Source: Nilaparvata lugens (lineage: Eukaryota > Arthropoda > Insecta > Hemiptera > Delphacidae). Taken from it: DNA of 64,000 nt. A program made the position numbers and the translations under genes. The notes beneath the pieces were generated by a model, which had not been told where the DNA came from, made no database searches, and saw only the letters and a program-made list of their open reading frames with translations. Where the stretch lies: contig NC_052510.1 of the NCBI RefSeq assembly GCF_014356525.2, positions 58,690,773-58,754,772 of the forward strand, written 5' to 3'. Shown piece by piece: positions 1 to 11,841 of this stretch (its first letter is position 1; each line of letters starts with the position of its first letter).

Positions 1-1495
1 CTACATAAATTGGCGGTACTTTTCAGTTTTTTTCTCTCAAATCTTCATATTAATTTGAACTTTTACAATATTTTCATTTACAAATTAATCCTTGGTTGAA
101 TTAATGACTTCACAATTATTGTGAATATGATATATTGGAAGTTATCCATATTGAATAGAAAAAGGTCAGCCTACCAGAGATTGATAATGGATTGAAAAAC
201 CGAAACCGGTATCTCGATTTTCAATAAATCTGTAGTTTGATAATATCTATTATGAAATGAGATGAAACAGATTTTATTCATAAAAACTAGTACAATAACA
301 GGTAAATCTGTTTCTTATCATCTAAACATAGAAATGTACAGTAATAATGATGTAACAAAATGATAAGATTCTTTTATGAGAATGAATAAAACAAAAAACG
401 CCCCGAGGCCTAGCCTGTGTGGGATGGTATGCATAAATCGTAAAACTAGAGCTAAGAACTACGTAGATGGGTAATTTGATGCGACCGACTGGTCTCTAAA
501 TATTACAAATATACTGCTAGAATGACATAAATTAGAAGAAAGAAAGTGGACTTCACATAAATAAGTTATTATAATAGGATATACAATTCTTAAAATACAC
601 TGACTACCAAATTTATCATATGAAATTAACCTCTATAAAGGACCTCTATAATTAACCTCTATAATATGGAAGAACTCTATAAAGAATATGATGATGAATG
701 ATGGAATAATTTCACATAAAGCAATTCAACGGGAAAAACATAAAGATACAAATACAAAGTATACGCACAATAATTCAGTGTAAGAGACTATATGCAGATA
801 TAATGACATTAAATTGCAAAGTACATTAGGTTGAGTTATATCAGGGATAGGAAAAAAGTATTAGTATCCTCTAATTGCATAAGGTACTCCTTCACTTCTT
901 TAAGGAAAGTGTGTTTATTATTCAATGATTTTAGTGTAATAGGGAGTAAATTATAAAACTTTGGAGCCAAGAAGGAATAAAATTTTTTGAATAAAGTTAA
1001 ATTTGTCTTGGGGTATTCACATCCAATCGATTTCTCAAGATATAATTTAATCCAGGTCATTCACACCTTCGTTCAGTGCTGGCTCTAACGAAAAAATCTT
1101 TAGTATTTTATGAATATATAAATTTTGGAATTAATTCTGGGATTATCTTATTTTAGTATTTCGAATAATAAACATTATCAATTAAATACCTTTTTTCCTT
1201 TACCAATATAAAAATACAATGATTTTATATGAATGAATAAATAGATAAATTATTATCTACTTCCTATTAAAACACATCATCGCTATTCTAGTTGCGCAAT
1301 TCCTGTTTTCCTGTCTGCTATTGGGAAAAAGCGTCAGCCAATCAGGACTCAGTCAACCTTCAACTCCGCCGATTGAGCAACTGATTAATTTATTTCTTCA
1401 GCAGACAAAATGAGCAGAAAGGCTTGTTTAACACTGCTGTAAATTACAGACGAAATGGAATTCGATGTAGCATTGTTCACTTTCCTTTGTTGTAG
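1..1495. other. AT-rich non-coding DNA with a degraded foldback fragment
   Basis: I see no convincing gene here. About 165-245 is a decayed half of the foldback family typed at 41506-41722 (shared core CCGAAACCGGT followed by TCAATAAATCTGTAGTTT). A CCAATCAG motif lies near 1339. The rest is unremarkable AT-rich sequence. Confidence 0.5.
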
Positions 1496-1683
1496 GCGTG
1501 AAGAATGCCTGTCTGCCCTCGACTCATATTGTTGTCCATGTCTCATCAGAGCATGGAAAATCGTATAGAAATTTTAATGGCCTCTGCACAAGTCTCAGCT
1601 GCCCGGCAGCATTCATATTGGCTTCCATTTCAATGTGTCTATTCTTCTTTCTGATATGGATAGTATTCAATCGTTCGAAATAG
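1496..1683 (+). CDS. Candidate 3'-terminal exon with one transmembrane segment
   Basis: I do not recognise the protein. A pyrimidine-rich acceptor (TTTCCTTTGTTGTAG, ending at 1495) is followed by about 61 open codons to a TAG at 1681-1683. The peptide has a Cys-containing hydrophilic part (VKNACLPSTHIVVHVSSEHG), then a hydrophobic stretch of about 24 residues (from SCPAAFILASISM through FFFLIWIVF) and a short basic tail (NRSK). That layout suits a type I membrane protein: ectodomain, one membrane span, four-residue cytoplasmic tail. No upstream exon was identified, no strong poly(A) signal follows closely, and the exon would begin with a 2-nt partial codon. It could be a chance open frame; homology or transcript evidence would decide. 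Confidence 0.35.
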
Positions 1684-2412
1684 ATTGGAGCTGCACAATT
1701 CTATTACTATACTGGGATTAAACTTGTATAATAATTATAATCTATTACAATAATTGTATTGGAGGGAAGTGATAGAGCCTTTTTCAAATTGCGTTCCCGA
1801 ATGATATTTTTCTTAGCACCGCTTTTTTAAGCATTCAGACGTTTATATTTTTAAATAATTATTGTTTTTGGATGGATAATCTAATCGGAAAAATGCTATT
1901 TTTTCCTTTCACCTAACTGACTTTGGATCACTTTTCTTCGGAGCATTCAGGAGTTAATCTGTTACATATTCATTCAATTTTTATTTATCCATCATTCATT
2001 CACATTTATCAATAACGAATCAAATACATGATTAGAAAGGACCACAGGCCTAGCCCAAAACTGGTCCCTTTCCGAATTTTGATAGTATAAGCCAATGTCT
2101 AAAAGGTAGGCTATGTTGCTCCATTTTGAATCAAATTCCGAGTCCAGAAATATGCAAACCAAAATTTAGAATTTAATTAGATTGGAGACCGGAAAGAAAA
2201 ACCTAAATTGATGATTTTTGGAGACCTAAAAATATTGCATCAAACTGTAAACTGTAAAGTTTTTCAAAACTTAAAACATTCAAATTATTTAGAAACCAAA
2301 AACCAAACTCACTCCAAAATCACAGCTGATAATCCGTTAATAATAATTATTGTCATTGGATGAATAATTAAATAATAATGTATTATTTCCTCCGATCTCA
2401 TTGACTAAGACC

Positions 2413-2556
2413 CGGTTGCACAAAAGCCAGTTGAATTTTAACCGTGATTAATCTCACGAGAACCAATAAGAGAAGCCGTCTTTTCGATAAAGCCTTCTCT
2501 GATTGGTTCTCGTGAAATTAATCACGGTTAAAATTCAACCCGCTTTTGTGCAACCG
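2413..2556. mobile_element. Palindromic MITE
   Basis: The two halves are near-perfect inverted copies starting CGGTTGCACAAAAGC, with arms of about 57 bp around a short spacer that is itself partly inverted. AGAC lies on both sides (with one extra C on the left), a possible target-site duplication. There is no coding capacity. A partial relative follows at about 2595-2635. Confidence 0.75.
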
Positions 2557-2594
2557 AGACTTTGCCGAATTTGCTTAATTTTTTCACTTTTTTG

Positions 2595-2635
2595 ATCACG
2601 GTTGGAATTTAACCGGCTTTTGTCCAACCTGGACT
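2595..2635. repeat. Fragment of the same palindromic MITE
   Basis: GATCACGGTTGGAATTTAAC and the CGGCTTTTGTCCAACC end match one arm of the element at 2413-2556. It is embedded in a short direct repeat (TTTTTTCACTTTTTTGATCA) present at about 2580 and 2652. Confidence 0.55.
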
Positions 2636-3350
2636 AAGATTTGCTTCATTTTTTCACTTTTTTGATCACGGTAATTATAACATTCAATGATTTGTATTAA
2701 GAAGGTAGAGCGGGTGTTACCCTTATTGAATAGAGAGGCTTGAAATGACTGTCACATTTGAATTGAAATAGGCTACAATTTAATTTGAGAATTATATTCA
2801 TTCTTATAATTATTTGATATTTGAAAATTCAAATTGATATAGCAGTTTTCGCTACTACACTATTAATTTATCAATTTCTCAATTTCATTATTTATCAATT
2901 CTTTGTGAACTCAGTTTGGTTTTCAACCAGTCTTTCAATTCAAGGGGTCTTCAAGCCTCCCTATTACCTATTTTTCTTCTTCAAATATCTGAAATTGCTT
3001 GAATAAACCAGCAGTTGTGACAAAATAAAGTCCTTTTCATTCAGAGTAGTTTATCTTAAGCTGGATTTTCAGACAACAGCGACAGTGAACGGGGAAAATA
3101 TGATTTTCATGAGCTCTAATTGGTTCATTCCAACTCAGTCCGACAGAGTTTGTATGAATAATACCATTTGAACTTATGAGAATTAAATTTTCACTGTTCA
3201 CTGTTACAGTTGTATGCGAATCTAGCTTCATCAACAAGAAACATCATATTTTATGTTATCTTATGGATACAATAATATCTAAAACTAAGCTCAAAATTGA
3301 CCTTATTACCTCCCAAAGAGAAACGATTCATAATTTTATTAATTATCCAA

Positions 3351-3595
3351 ATTGAATGCTGTAAATCACCCCTAAGTCTTCTGCTAGATAAATATTGACA
3401 ACGGTAAACAGCCATATGGAAATTTCATGAGCGATACTATTCAAAAAATTGGGGTAACTTAATTTTTTTCGGAAAGCAAAACTTTCCTTACATCTATGGT
3501 AATAGGGCAAGGAGATTAAAATAATTTGTCAGCCCGGGAATCGAGCCCGGTACCTCCTAATTGCCGGTCAGGAATTAATAAATTATTTAGATTGA
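3351..3595 (-). mobile_element. tRNA-like SINE copy, interrupted
   Basis: It matches the arms of the inverted pair at 60113-60440, including the pol III B-box-like GGGCTCGATTCCCGGG on the minus strand near 3535-3550. It is split by a 71-bp fragment of element C (3451-3521). No intact tRNA can be folded from it. Confidence 0.6.
3451..3521 (+). repeat. Fragment of element C (3' end)
   Basis: It carries the 3' signature of element C, including TTTTTTTCGGAAAGCAA, TATGGTAATAGGGCAAGG and a final run of A. It sits inside the SINE at 3351-3595. Confidence 0.65.
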
Positions 3596-3612
3596 ATTAA
3601 TTTTCATCTTTA

Positions 3613-3920
3613 AGCCGTGTCCACACTGAACAAATGTTAGACAAACATGTTTGTAGAAAAAGTTTGGGCAAATTTTATTATGTTAGACAAACAATGTTTG
3701 CCCGCGTCACCAAACAAAATATTCTCAAGTGGGAAGAACAGGTTTCATGTTTAACAGCTGTTTTACAGCTATCAAAAATGAAAATGTTTGGAAAAACAGT
3801 AATTTCTGTTTGACAAGCAATGATTGTCAAAACTTTTAAAAATGTTTGTCCCTGAGCTCCTCAACAAACATGTTTGCCGAACATGTATGTCGAACATTTG
3901 TTGAGTGCGGACACACGGCT
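3613..3920. mobile_element. PIF/Harbinger-type MITE, copy 1
   Basis: Terminal inverted repeats begin AGCCGTGT and the element is 308 bp. It is flanked by TTA at 3610-3612 and 3921-3923, the TWA duplication typical of PIF/Harbinger. The interior has repeated ACAAACATGTTTG-like motifs and no coding capacity. Related copies are at 12123-13508, 15500-15803 and 37519-37816. Confidence 0.8.
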
Positions 3921-4208
3921 TTAGAAACGATTCATCTGTATGTGACTGGATGATCACAAAATAGGAATTCCAGAACAACTCAAATTATAATTTTGAACGC
4001 TGTTGATCTGCAGACCTCACAGATACGTAATAATATCTGTGTCAGCTGCCAAATACAGCCTGTATTGTAGAATAGTAGATTGTACATCCATTTCGGATAT
4101 GGATAACAACACAATCTACGAGTCCATTCATTGCCATTCACTCACATTCCGGCTCATTCATTAATACTCACATGTCTTTTCACCTTTATGATGATCGCTC
4201 CCACACAG

Positions 4209-4273
4209 CACATAGGAAGCTCCCACTGGTTACATCAACAGTATATAGGAAGCTCCCACTGGTTACATCGACT
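4209..4273. repeat. Short tandem duplication
   Basis: Two adjacent copies of a unit of about 35 bp containing ATAGGAAGCTCCCACTGGTT. No function is suggested. Confidence 0.7.
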
Positions 4274-4772
4274 GTTCATAATGCTGTTACGCTTAATTGA
4301 ACAATAGCGACTGGATGAAAACAGAGAGACTGGCAGGCATTCGTTATAAATTTCTATTCCCATACATCAGTCGGTTTTGGCGGCAAAAAAAGCCACTAGT
4401 ATCCCCTCGGACCATTTCACACTCACTTGACATAATGAAGGCACTCCTAAGGTTTTCACGATATAACGAACGCGAAAACATTTATCAAATAGAAAGTGAA
4501 AAATGCGAGAGTGCCCATCACTGGTTTGTTGTTGTGTACAAACGGAGCCCTCGAAATGTAGGAGGATTCAACTGAGCACGTGTTGCTTACTCGTGATGGT
4601 GAGGGGTATGAATATTTCAAAATATAGACGAAATGGAAGGCAGGAGCAGGAAACCACGCTTCATGCAACAAATTCACGTTCCCGACAAACTGACTCCCTT
4701 TTCACTCACTCATTCACTGTCTCACTTTATCTCAGTCACACTCCCTCAGTCTAAGCCTACCTAAATTTTCTG

Positions 4773-5003
4773 GTAGAGAGTTACTGTATACTATTGTTAT
4801 GTATCTACTTTAATTGACGGTGCTATGTTTATTCTATATCAATGTCCATTCTTCGGAAACAATATTCAAATTCAAAATTCATTTACATTCTATACTCACT
4901 GACTGGGAAGGATACTTTCAATATTCTTTCCGAAGAATGGACATTGATATAGAATGAACATAGCACCGTCAATTGAAGTAGATGCATAACAATAGTATAC
5001 AGA
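4773..5003. repeat. Hairpin formed by inverted retroposon 3' ends
   Basis: Arms of about 80 bp (4773-4857 and 4928-5003) are near-perfect inverted copies containing CAATGTCCATTCTTCGGAAA and its complement, with a loop of about 70 bp. Both arms are the start of the repeat unit that follows in the array to 7240, so this is a head-to-head pair. Confidence 0.7.
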
Positions 5004-7240
5004 GTTATTCCAAATTGCTTCTCTTTTCTCATATCATATACAGTTAAATAATTCAGTCTACTAGTTTATATTATGTATATTGATCTAAAACTGAATTGTG
5101 AGCTATTATATATAAGTTTATAAGCCAGTAATCTGTATAAATGAATCACTCAATCAATCAATCTCCTCTCTTTTGTAGAGAGTTAGTGGGGAGGATATTT
5201 TTAATATTCTTTCCGAGAATGGACATTGATATGTCCAAAGCTCCGCCATTTATGTAGATTATCATTCTATAGTTATTATATTACAAATTGCTTTTCATCA
5301 TATATAGTTCAATAATTATTTCTTAGTCTATATCATGTAATTCATCTATAATTTTGCTGTATTGTAAGCTATTGTATATAAGTGTATAAGACAGTATATA
5401 TTGTAATCTACATAATAAAGTCTCAATCAATCTCTTTTCTCCCTCTTTTGGTAGAGAGTTACATGGAAGGATGTTTGAATTTCTTTCCGAAAATGGTCAT
5501 TGACATGTCTAAATCTCTGCCAATTCATGTAGATGCATAACAATATTATCTATAGTTATTCCGAATTGCTCCTTTTTCTCATATCATATACAGTTCATTA
5601 ATATTATTTTTTTAGTCTATATTAAGAAAATTCATCAAAAACTTTGCTGTATTGTAAGCTATTGTATAGAGGTGTATAAGCCAGTATAATATATTGTAAT
5701 CTACATAAAGAAAGTACTCAATCAATTTCTCTCTACGCTTCCTCTCTATCTTTCTTGCTCTCTCTCTCTTTTCTTATGTAAATTTGTCTTCTTGTAAAGG
5801 GTTGTGTGTTTGTTTGGCAGAGAGGACCAGGAGTCCTAACTCCGTCCTAATAAAGGCATTATAATCAATCAATCAATCAATCAATCTCTCACTCTCTCTC
5901 TCTCTCTCACTCTTCTTTTCTCTCTTCTTCCAAGTTTTGTGTGGCAAACACAACTCTAGGAGACTCTAAGAGTTGTTTGTTGAAGGGGTATGTGGTAGAG
6001 AGGAACTGGAGGCCTAACTCCGCCCTAAATTGAGGCAATGAGTCAATCAATCAATCTCTGACACTCTCTATTCGACTCTCTCTCTCTCTCTTAGTCTCTT
6101 TCACCGTCACTCGCTCTCCCACTATTTTGTTTCTCTTTCTGATACTCTATCACACTCTCCCACCAACCCTGACTTTCTCACTGATTCACTATCTCAATCT
6201 CTCTCTCTCTTTTGGTAGAGAGTAAGTGGGAAGGATACTTCGAATATTCTTTCCGAAGAATGGACATTGATATGTCCAAAGCTCCGCAAATTTATGTAGA
6301 TGCATAACAATATTATCTATTTTATCTATAGTTATACAAATTGCTTTTTTTATATAATGTACAGCTCAATAATTATTCTCTTAATTTATATTTTGTAAAT
6401 TCATCTATAATCTTGCTGTATTGTAAGCTATTGTATGTAAGGTATAAGCCAGTATATATTGTAATCTACATAAATAAAGTACTCAATCTATCAATCAATC
6501 AATCTCCTGTAACATTATAACATACATAAATAAAGAACTCCAATCTAATCCAACCCTAATCACACTCTCACTCTATCTCTCTTAGTCACTTTCACCCTAA
6601 TCATACTCTCTCTCTTAGTCGCTTTCACCCTAATCTCACTCTCTCTCTCTCTCTTAGTCACTTTCATCTAATCACACTCTCTCTCTTAGTCACTTTATCC
6701 CTCACACACTCTTCCTTTCTTTTGTTTCTCTCTCATTCTTTCTCTCGCTGTCTGGGGGTTGTATGGCAGAGAGGATCTGGAGTCCTAACTCCGCCCTCAA
6801 TAAAGGTAATTAATCAATGAATCAATCTCTTAGACTCTCTTCCTCAATCATTCTTTCTCTTTTTCTCTATCTCAATCATTATCTATCAGTCCCTCTCTCT
6901 TCTTCCTCTTCTTCTCTTTTTCTCTCTCACTTCCTATCACTCGCTCTCCCTCTCTCATCTCTCTCTCTGGTAGAGAGTTAGTGGGGAGGATATTTTTAAT
7001 ATTCTTTCCGAAGAATGGACATTGATATGTCCAAAGCTCCACCAATTTATGTAGACGCATAACAATATTATCTATAGTTATAACAAACTGCTTTTTTCAT
7101 ATCAGATACAGTTCAATAATAATTTTAGTATATAAATGTAATTCATCTTAATTTTGCTGTATTGTAAGCTGTTGTATATAAGTGTATTATAAGACAGTAT
7201 ATATTGTAATCTACATGAATAAAGTACTCAATCAATCAGT
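4905..7240 (+). repeat. Array of 5'-truncated retroposon 3' ends with CAAT tails
   Basis: At least five copies of a unit of about 260-290 bp start near GTAGAGAGTTAGTGGG, contain GAATGGACATTGATATGTCC, and end AATAAAGTACTCAATCAATC. They lie at about 4905-5162, 5175-5434, 5448-5730, 6215-6504 and 6965-7240. Three shorter relatives (about 5800-5885, 5938-6055, 6745-6830) share GGCAGAGAGGA, GAGTCCTAACTCCG and the same tail. CT-rich simple sequence separates the units. The longer unit also forms the 3' end of the LINE remnant at 39781-40578, which suggests these are truncated LINE 3' UTR copies. Confidence 0.75.
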
Positions 7241-7405
7241 CCTCTTCTTCTTCTCTTTCTCACTTCCTCTCTCGCTCTTGATCTCTCATCATCACTCTCT
7301 CTCTTTCTCACTCCCTTTCTCACTTCCTTTCTCCCTTCCTCTTGATCTCTCTCTCTCTCACTCACTATTTATCACACACTCTCTTTCTCTCTCTGCCTCT
7401 TGTAG

Positions 7406-7609
7406 CCCTTTTTCCCGAATTCTCCCAAACCTCACCAGCGTTTTATCTCCACTTCAGAGTACTGACACGTCCCGCTCCCAGAAAAATCGCACGTGGAATA
7501 GGTGGACGGAAATACGCCAAACCATGTTCCCTCAACGCGGGATTATCCAATTGTCTCTACGATATACTGGAGTCCCGAAAACGTCGCTGCTGGACTGGGT
7601 TAGCGTAAA
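7406..7609 (+). CDS. Candidate orphan terminal exon, basic peptide
   Basis: A strong pyrimidine tract ending TGCCTCTTGTAG (AG at 7404-7405) precedes a stretch richer in GC than its surroundings. One frame is open for 67 codons to a TAA at about 7606-7608. Its C-terminal part is basic and contains GGRKYAKPCSLNAGLSNCLY then ESRKRRCWTGLA, with three Cys residues. A second frame is also open, and the pyrimidine tract is part of the CT-rich repeat array, so the acceptor may be coincidental. I recognise no family. Confidence 0.3.
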
Positions 7610-7850
7610 CGTAAAAATGTAGCTCTACGGTTGTGTCTAGTTCTAAATGTAGTTCCACTGCAAATGCTTTTGTTCATTCATCTTATTGTTGCTGTCGAGT
7701 GTGCGCATAACATCAAGAACTGGAATGTACATGAATACAGCATTTTACATACAACTCTACCGTTTTAGGTATTCTTTATTGATTTTACAAGGTATAAAAG
7801 AACTGAGAATTGTTGTGAGATCGAATTGAGTTTTGTATAAGTGGAGGTAT

Positions 7851-7966
7851 TTTTACTGTCCATGCCATAGGTAAGGAAAGTATTGCTTTCCAAAAAAAAT
7901 TAAGTTACCCCGATTTTAAGTTTTCTATACGTTTCAAGGTCCCCCGAGTCCAAAAACATGATTTCT

Positions 7967-8021
<55 letters not shown>

Positions 8022-8953
8022 TATGTCTGTGAACACGATATCTCCATTCCTAATCAACCGATTGACTTGAAATTTGAAACTTAAGGTCCTTATACCATGA
8101 GGATCTGACAATAAGAAATTCAATGATATTGAATTCAAAATGGCGGATAATTACTAAAAAAACCATGTTTTCACGGTTTTCTCGAAACGGCTCTAACGAT
8201 TTTCTTCAAATTTATACCATGGATAGCTATTTATAAGCCCTATCAACTGACATGAGTCTAATTTTTGGGAAAATTGCAGGAGCTCCGTAGAGAGAAAAAT
8301 GGCGGATAATCACTAAAAACCATGTTTTTCAAGGTTATCTCGAAAACGGCTGTAACGATTTTCTTCAAATTCATACCATGGTTAGCTATTTATAAGCCCT
8401 ATCAACTGACATGAGTCTCATTTCTGGGAAAATTGCAGGAGCTCCGTAATATTCTTGAGAAAAATGGCGGATAATTACTAAAAAACCATGTTTTTCACAA
8501 TTTTCTCAAAAATGACTTGACCGATTTTTTTCAAATTCATACCCTGCATAGTTATTTATCAGCTGTATTAACTGGCATGAGTCTCCTTTCTGGGAAACTA
8601 ATGGGGGGGTCCACCCCATCATTGAGAAATGGACTTTGTAACCTCCTTCTCGTGCATGAGGTAGGTAGGTGAAGCAGTTCATAAAAAGAACACATAGTCG
8701 AGATATTTCATCTGTAGAACAGCTGTTTTGACGACTTAGAAAAAAATCATCGAATTTCACAATTTACACAAAGGAAAAAATACTCTGAAAACAATTATAT
8801 ATACACATATATTATACAGAAGTCTGATCGTAGTTTCAAATAAAATGTTGCCGCCAATCGTCATTATGTTATTCCCCTGAATTATTCTCGTTTAAGAACG
8901 GGGCTTACAGTTCAATGAGCATGGGAAGTTGTGTGATTGTGCCATACCAGATT
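7851..8953 (-). mobile_element. Element C, copy 1 (long subfamily)
   Basis: In reverse orientation it begins with the 3' signature (CATAGGTAAGGAAAGTATTG) and ends near CCATACCAGATTTTTT. It contains a (GT)n tract at about 7968-8029, then three tandem units of about 160 bp (from about 8138) built around AAAATGGCGGATAATTACT and GGAGCTCCGTA. An extra segment at about 8847-8920 is absent from the copy at 28820-30050. No coding capacity. Confidence 0.7.
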
Positions 8954-9189
8954 TTTTATTTCGTTAATTTTTGATAAATTGGAGAAAAATTATGTAAGAT
9001 TTTTTTGCCTTCCTTATATATTCTTTTGGATTCTATAGAAATTTGTTTCTTATGTTTAGCTAAGGACTGAGAAAGGTTTGTTAAATTATTCAAATAAGTA
9101 AAGGTCTCAAATACAATTAAAACCAGCGCCGAATCAGTTTGAAACAGAAGAGAGAAGTCTTGGACTTTTGCAATTCAAGAAATATCCAC

Positions 9190-9395
9190 TCGGTTACCAC
9201 TGCCACCTAATGGCAGAATTTGTAACTACGACTCGATCACTTGTTGACCAATCAGGAGAAAGTAGGCGGGGTTTGGTGACGTGCGATTTGAGCAATTGTT
9301 GTACTACACTCAGTAACTGCCACCATCTAGTGGCAGAATTTGGAACTACGTCTCGTTTGATTGTTGGCCAATCAGGGAAGAGGAGGTGGAGCTAG
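9190..9395 (+). repeat. Tandem duplication containing CCAAT motifs
   Basis: Two imperfect copies of a unit of about 120 bp share TGGCAGAATTTG, AACTACG and a CCAATCAGG motif (near 9249 and 9368). CCAAT boxes occur in promoters, but no gene start is evident downstream. Confidence 0.45.
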
Positions 9396-9991
9396 AAAAT
9401 AATGTTCAATTTCAAGATATCATTATGTGAGCTTCAAAATGTGACTGACATCCTTTCATGTTGTCCTTTGTTCTAACTCTGTACATCATGTTCTGAGAAA
9501 AGATGATGACTGAGACAACAGTTTTCTTCAAGTTTGTTTTTCGTTTATTCCAAATTTCTTCATCGTTTGTTCTCCAAGTTGAAAATTTTTGAAAACTTTA
9601 CCTCTGTTTTGATTCGTGTCGCTCAATCTCTGTACCTGGATATGTCCTCCAATCGAGAAAATATTTAATGAGACTTATAATAGTGGCATGTTATTTCGCA
9701 GCAGACAATCCAATTCAAGGGAATATTTTTTGAAAATAAAAGTCGAAAATTGTAACTCTGAGTCTCCTCAGTTATTGCAGACAAGCGATTGATAACTCTG
9801 TTGATATTCTGAGAAGAATTACCAGTTTGATGTCTCGGCTAGCTTCTTACATCTATAGTCATTAGTAAATTATGACCTCTTTTACCCCAATTCTGAAACA
9901 GCCTACTACTTCGTTTCAAATGAAGCCTCTATCAATTTTCCACGGGTTCACTGTGAACAGACGAGAATGCCGACTTGATTTTTTCGTATTC

Positions 9992-10091
9992 NNNNNNNNN
10001 NNNNNNNNNNNNNNNNNNNNNNNNNNNNNNNNNNNNNNNNNNNNNNNNNNNNNNNNNNNNNNNNNNNNNNNNNNNNNNNNNNNNNNNNNNN
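9992..10091. other. Assembly gap (100 N)
   Basis: Exactly 100 N, a placeholder for a gap of unknown size. Missing upstream exons of the gene at 11842 could lie here or before the window. Confidence 0.99.
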
Positions 10092-11250
10092 TACCTGTTT
10101 TTTCAGCTCCACAATGAGATGTGGAGGAAATTAGATGGTATTTTCAATTTCACCGCCAAAGTAGCTTGAGGAGGTTTGACGAGGGTGGATGGAGAATGGG
10201 ATTTATTTCAATAAACCTGAAGTTTTCTGAAAAAGTGTTCTTGGTGAGGAGTAAGAAACAGACAAGAAGGTTCTGGAGATTTCATGGGAAAACATTGTTT
10301 TAAAAATTCAATATAATAGAAAATATTAGAAGTTAAGAGGATTTGATAATAAAAAGTAATTAAAGATGAAAGATAATGTAAAGTTCATGAGTTGAGTAGG
10401 TGCTACTTAAAAAGTCTGACACCTGACATCGAGCAAGGTCACTCGACTATTTCATTATTTTATGCCAAGTTATCCAATTCCTAGTCAGAAAAATGTCTGT
10501 ATCTGTTATCAGGGAGGGATAACTCCATTCAATTATTCTATTATTATCTTGTTATTGGGAACAACATATTCTTCACCAAATGGAATATAGTAGCACATCT
10601 CCTTTCAAGAAAATGAGAAATCTCAACTTCATCTTGACTTCTTACTGACATCTTTTGCAATTCTCTCTCAATTCTACACAAAAGAACCATAATGAACCCC
10701 TTGATTCTACATTCCTTATTCTACATTCTCTTCACTTCACCCATTCAAATTTCTAGCTTCTTAAAAATCTGTTTAACTCTTTAAGAGTAAGTTTTTCTCA
10801 ATCTGGTTTTTTTTATAGGAAACAAGTCATTTCCAAGCTATTCTCACTGAACTAGAACTTGAGAGCACTTTGTGGCTATCACTGCCAAAATCTAACTTCT
10901 ACGTCACACCCCTCACTAAATAATAGTAAAAATGTGATAATAGCTGTATAATATAATATAAAATACATATAAATAATATATAATACAATAATAAAACTGT
11001 AATAATAGCAAAAACAGACCTATCAGAGCCTCTTGATTTATTTATTCAGATGTAGCTAGTAGAATTCAGCCAACTACCAACTTGATTTGTAATTTTTTCA
11101 GTGAAATTTCCCTTCAGTAAAACTCATATTTTTGTAGTGAGAGCCAAGAAGTTTATTTAGTTATGTTGATTACATTTCATTGTAGATAGTCTTTACTTCA
11201 TCCGTTTTCATTAGAAAAAATGATTGGTTTTATATTAAATGGTTCTTATA
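10092..11250. other. AT-rich DNA, nothing recognised
   Basis: A weak acceptor-like TTTTTTCAG near 10100-10108 is followed by a short open frame that resembles nothing known. The remainder is plain AT-rich sequence. Confidence 0.4.
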
Positions 11251-11780
11251 GAATGAAAAAGACTAAGAAATTGTCAAAAACCACTGATTTATTGATACTT
11301 AGAAAGACCGGTTTCGGTTATTACACCATTGTCAATCTTTGATAAACTATAAACAATAGTTTATGGTTCAGTTTATAGGTTTTGACTAAGAAATTTTCAA
11401 AAACCACAGATTTATTGATACTTAGAAAGACCGGTTTCGGTTATTACACCATTGTCAATCTCTGATAAACTATAAACTATAGTTTATAGTTTAGTTCATA
11501 GTTTAGTTTATAGTTTAGTTTATAGTTTAGTTTATAGTTCAGTTTATAGTTTAGTTTATAGTTTGGTTTATAGTTTGGTTTATAGTTTAGTTTATAGTTT
11601 AGTTTATAGTTTAGTTTATAGTTTAGTTTATAGTTTAGTTTATAGTTTAGTTTATAGTTTAGTTTTTATTTAGTTTATAGTTTATAAGAGATTGACAATG
11701 GTGTAATAACCGAAACCGGTCTTCCTAAGTATCAATGAATCTGTGGTTTTTGACAATTTCTTAGTCTCTTTCATTCAATA
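11251..11780. mobile_element. Foldback element with minisatellite core
   Basis: The left arm is present twice as a direct repeat (from about 11251 and 11385), each ending near GGTGTAATAACC read in reverse. The right arm (11690-11780) is their inverted copy. Arms carry GACCGGTTTCGGTTATTACA. The centre is an expanded 12-mer array. It belongs to the family seen in clean form at 41506-41722. Confidence 0.75.
11478..11684 (+). repeat. 12-bp minisatellite (TTTATAGTTTAG)
   Basis: About 17 near-identical copies of a 12-mer, with occasional A/G changes and one shortened unit, lie between the arms of the foldback element. The unit resembles the spacer sequence of that family. Confidence 0.85.
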
Positions 11781-11841
11781 TGAATAATTACACGATATCA
11801 ACTTCTCAACTACACAAAAAGTTGAATGGTTCTCTTTTTAG

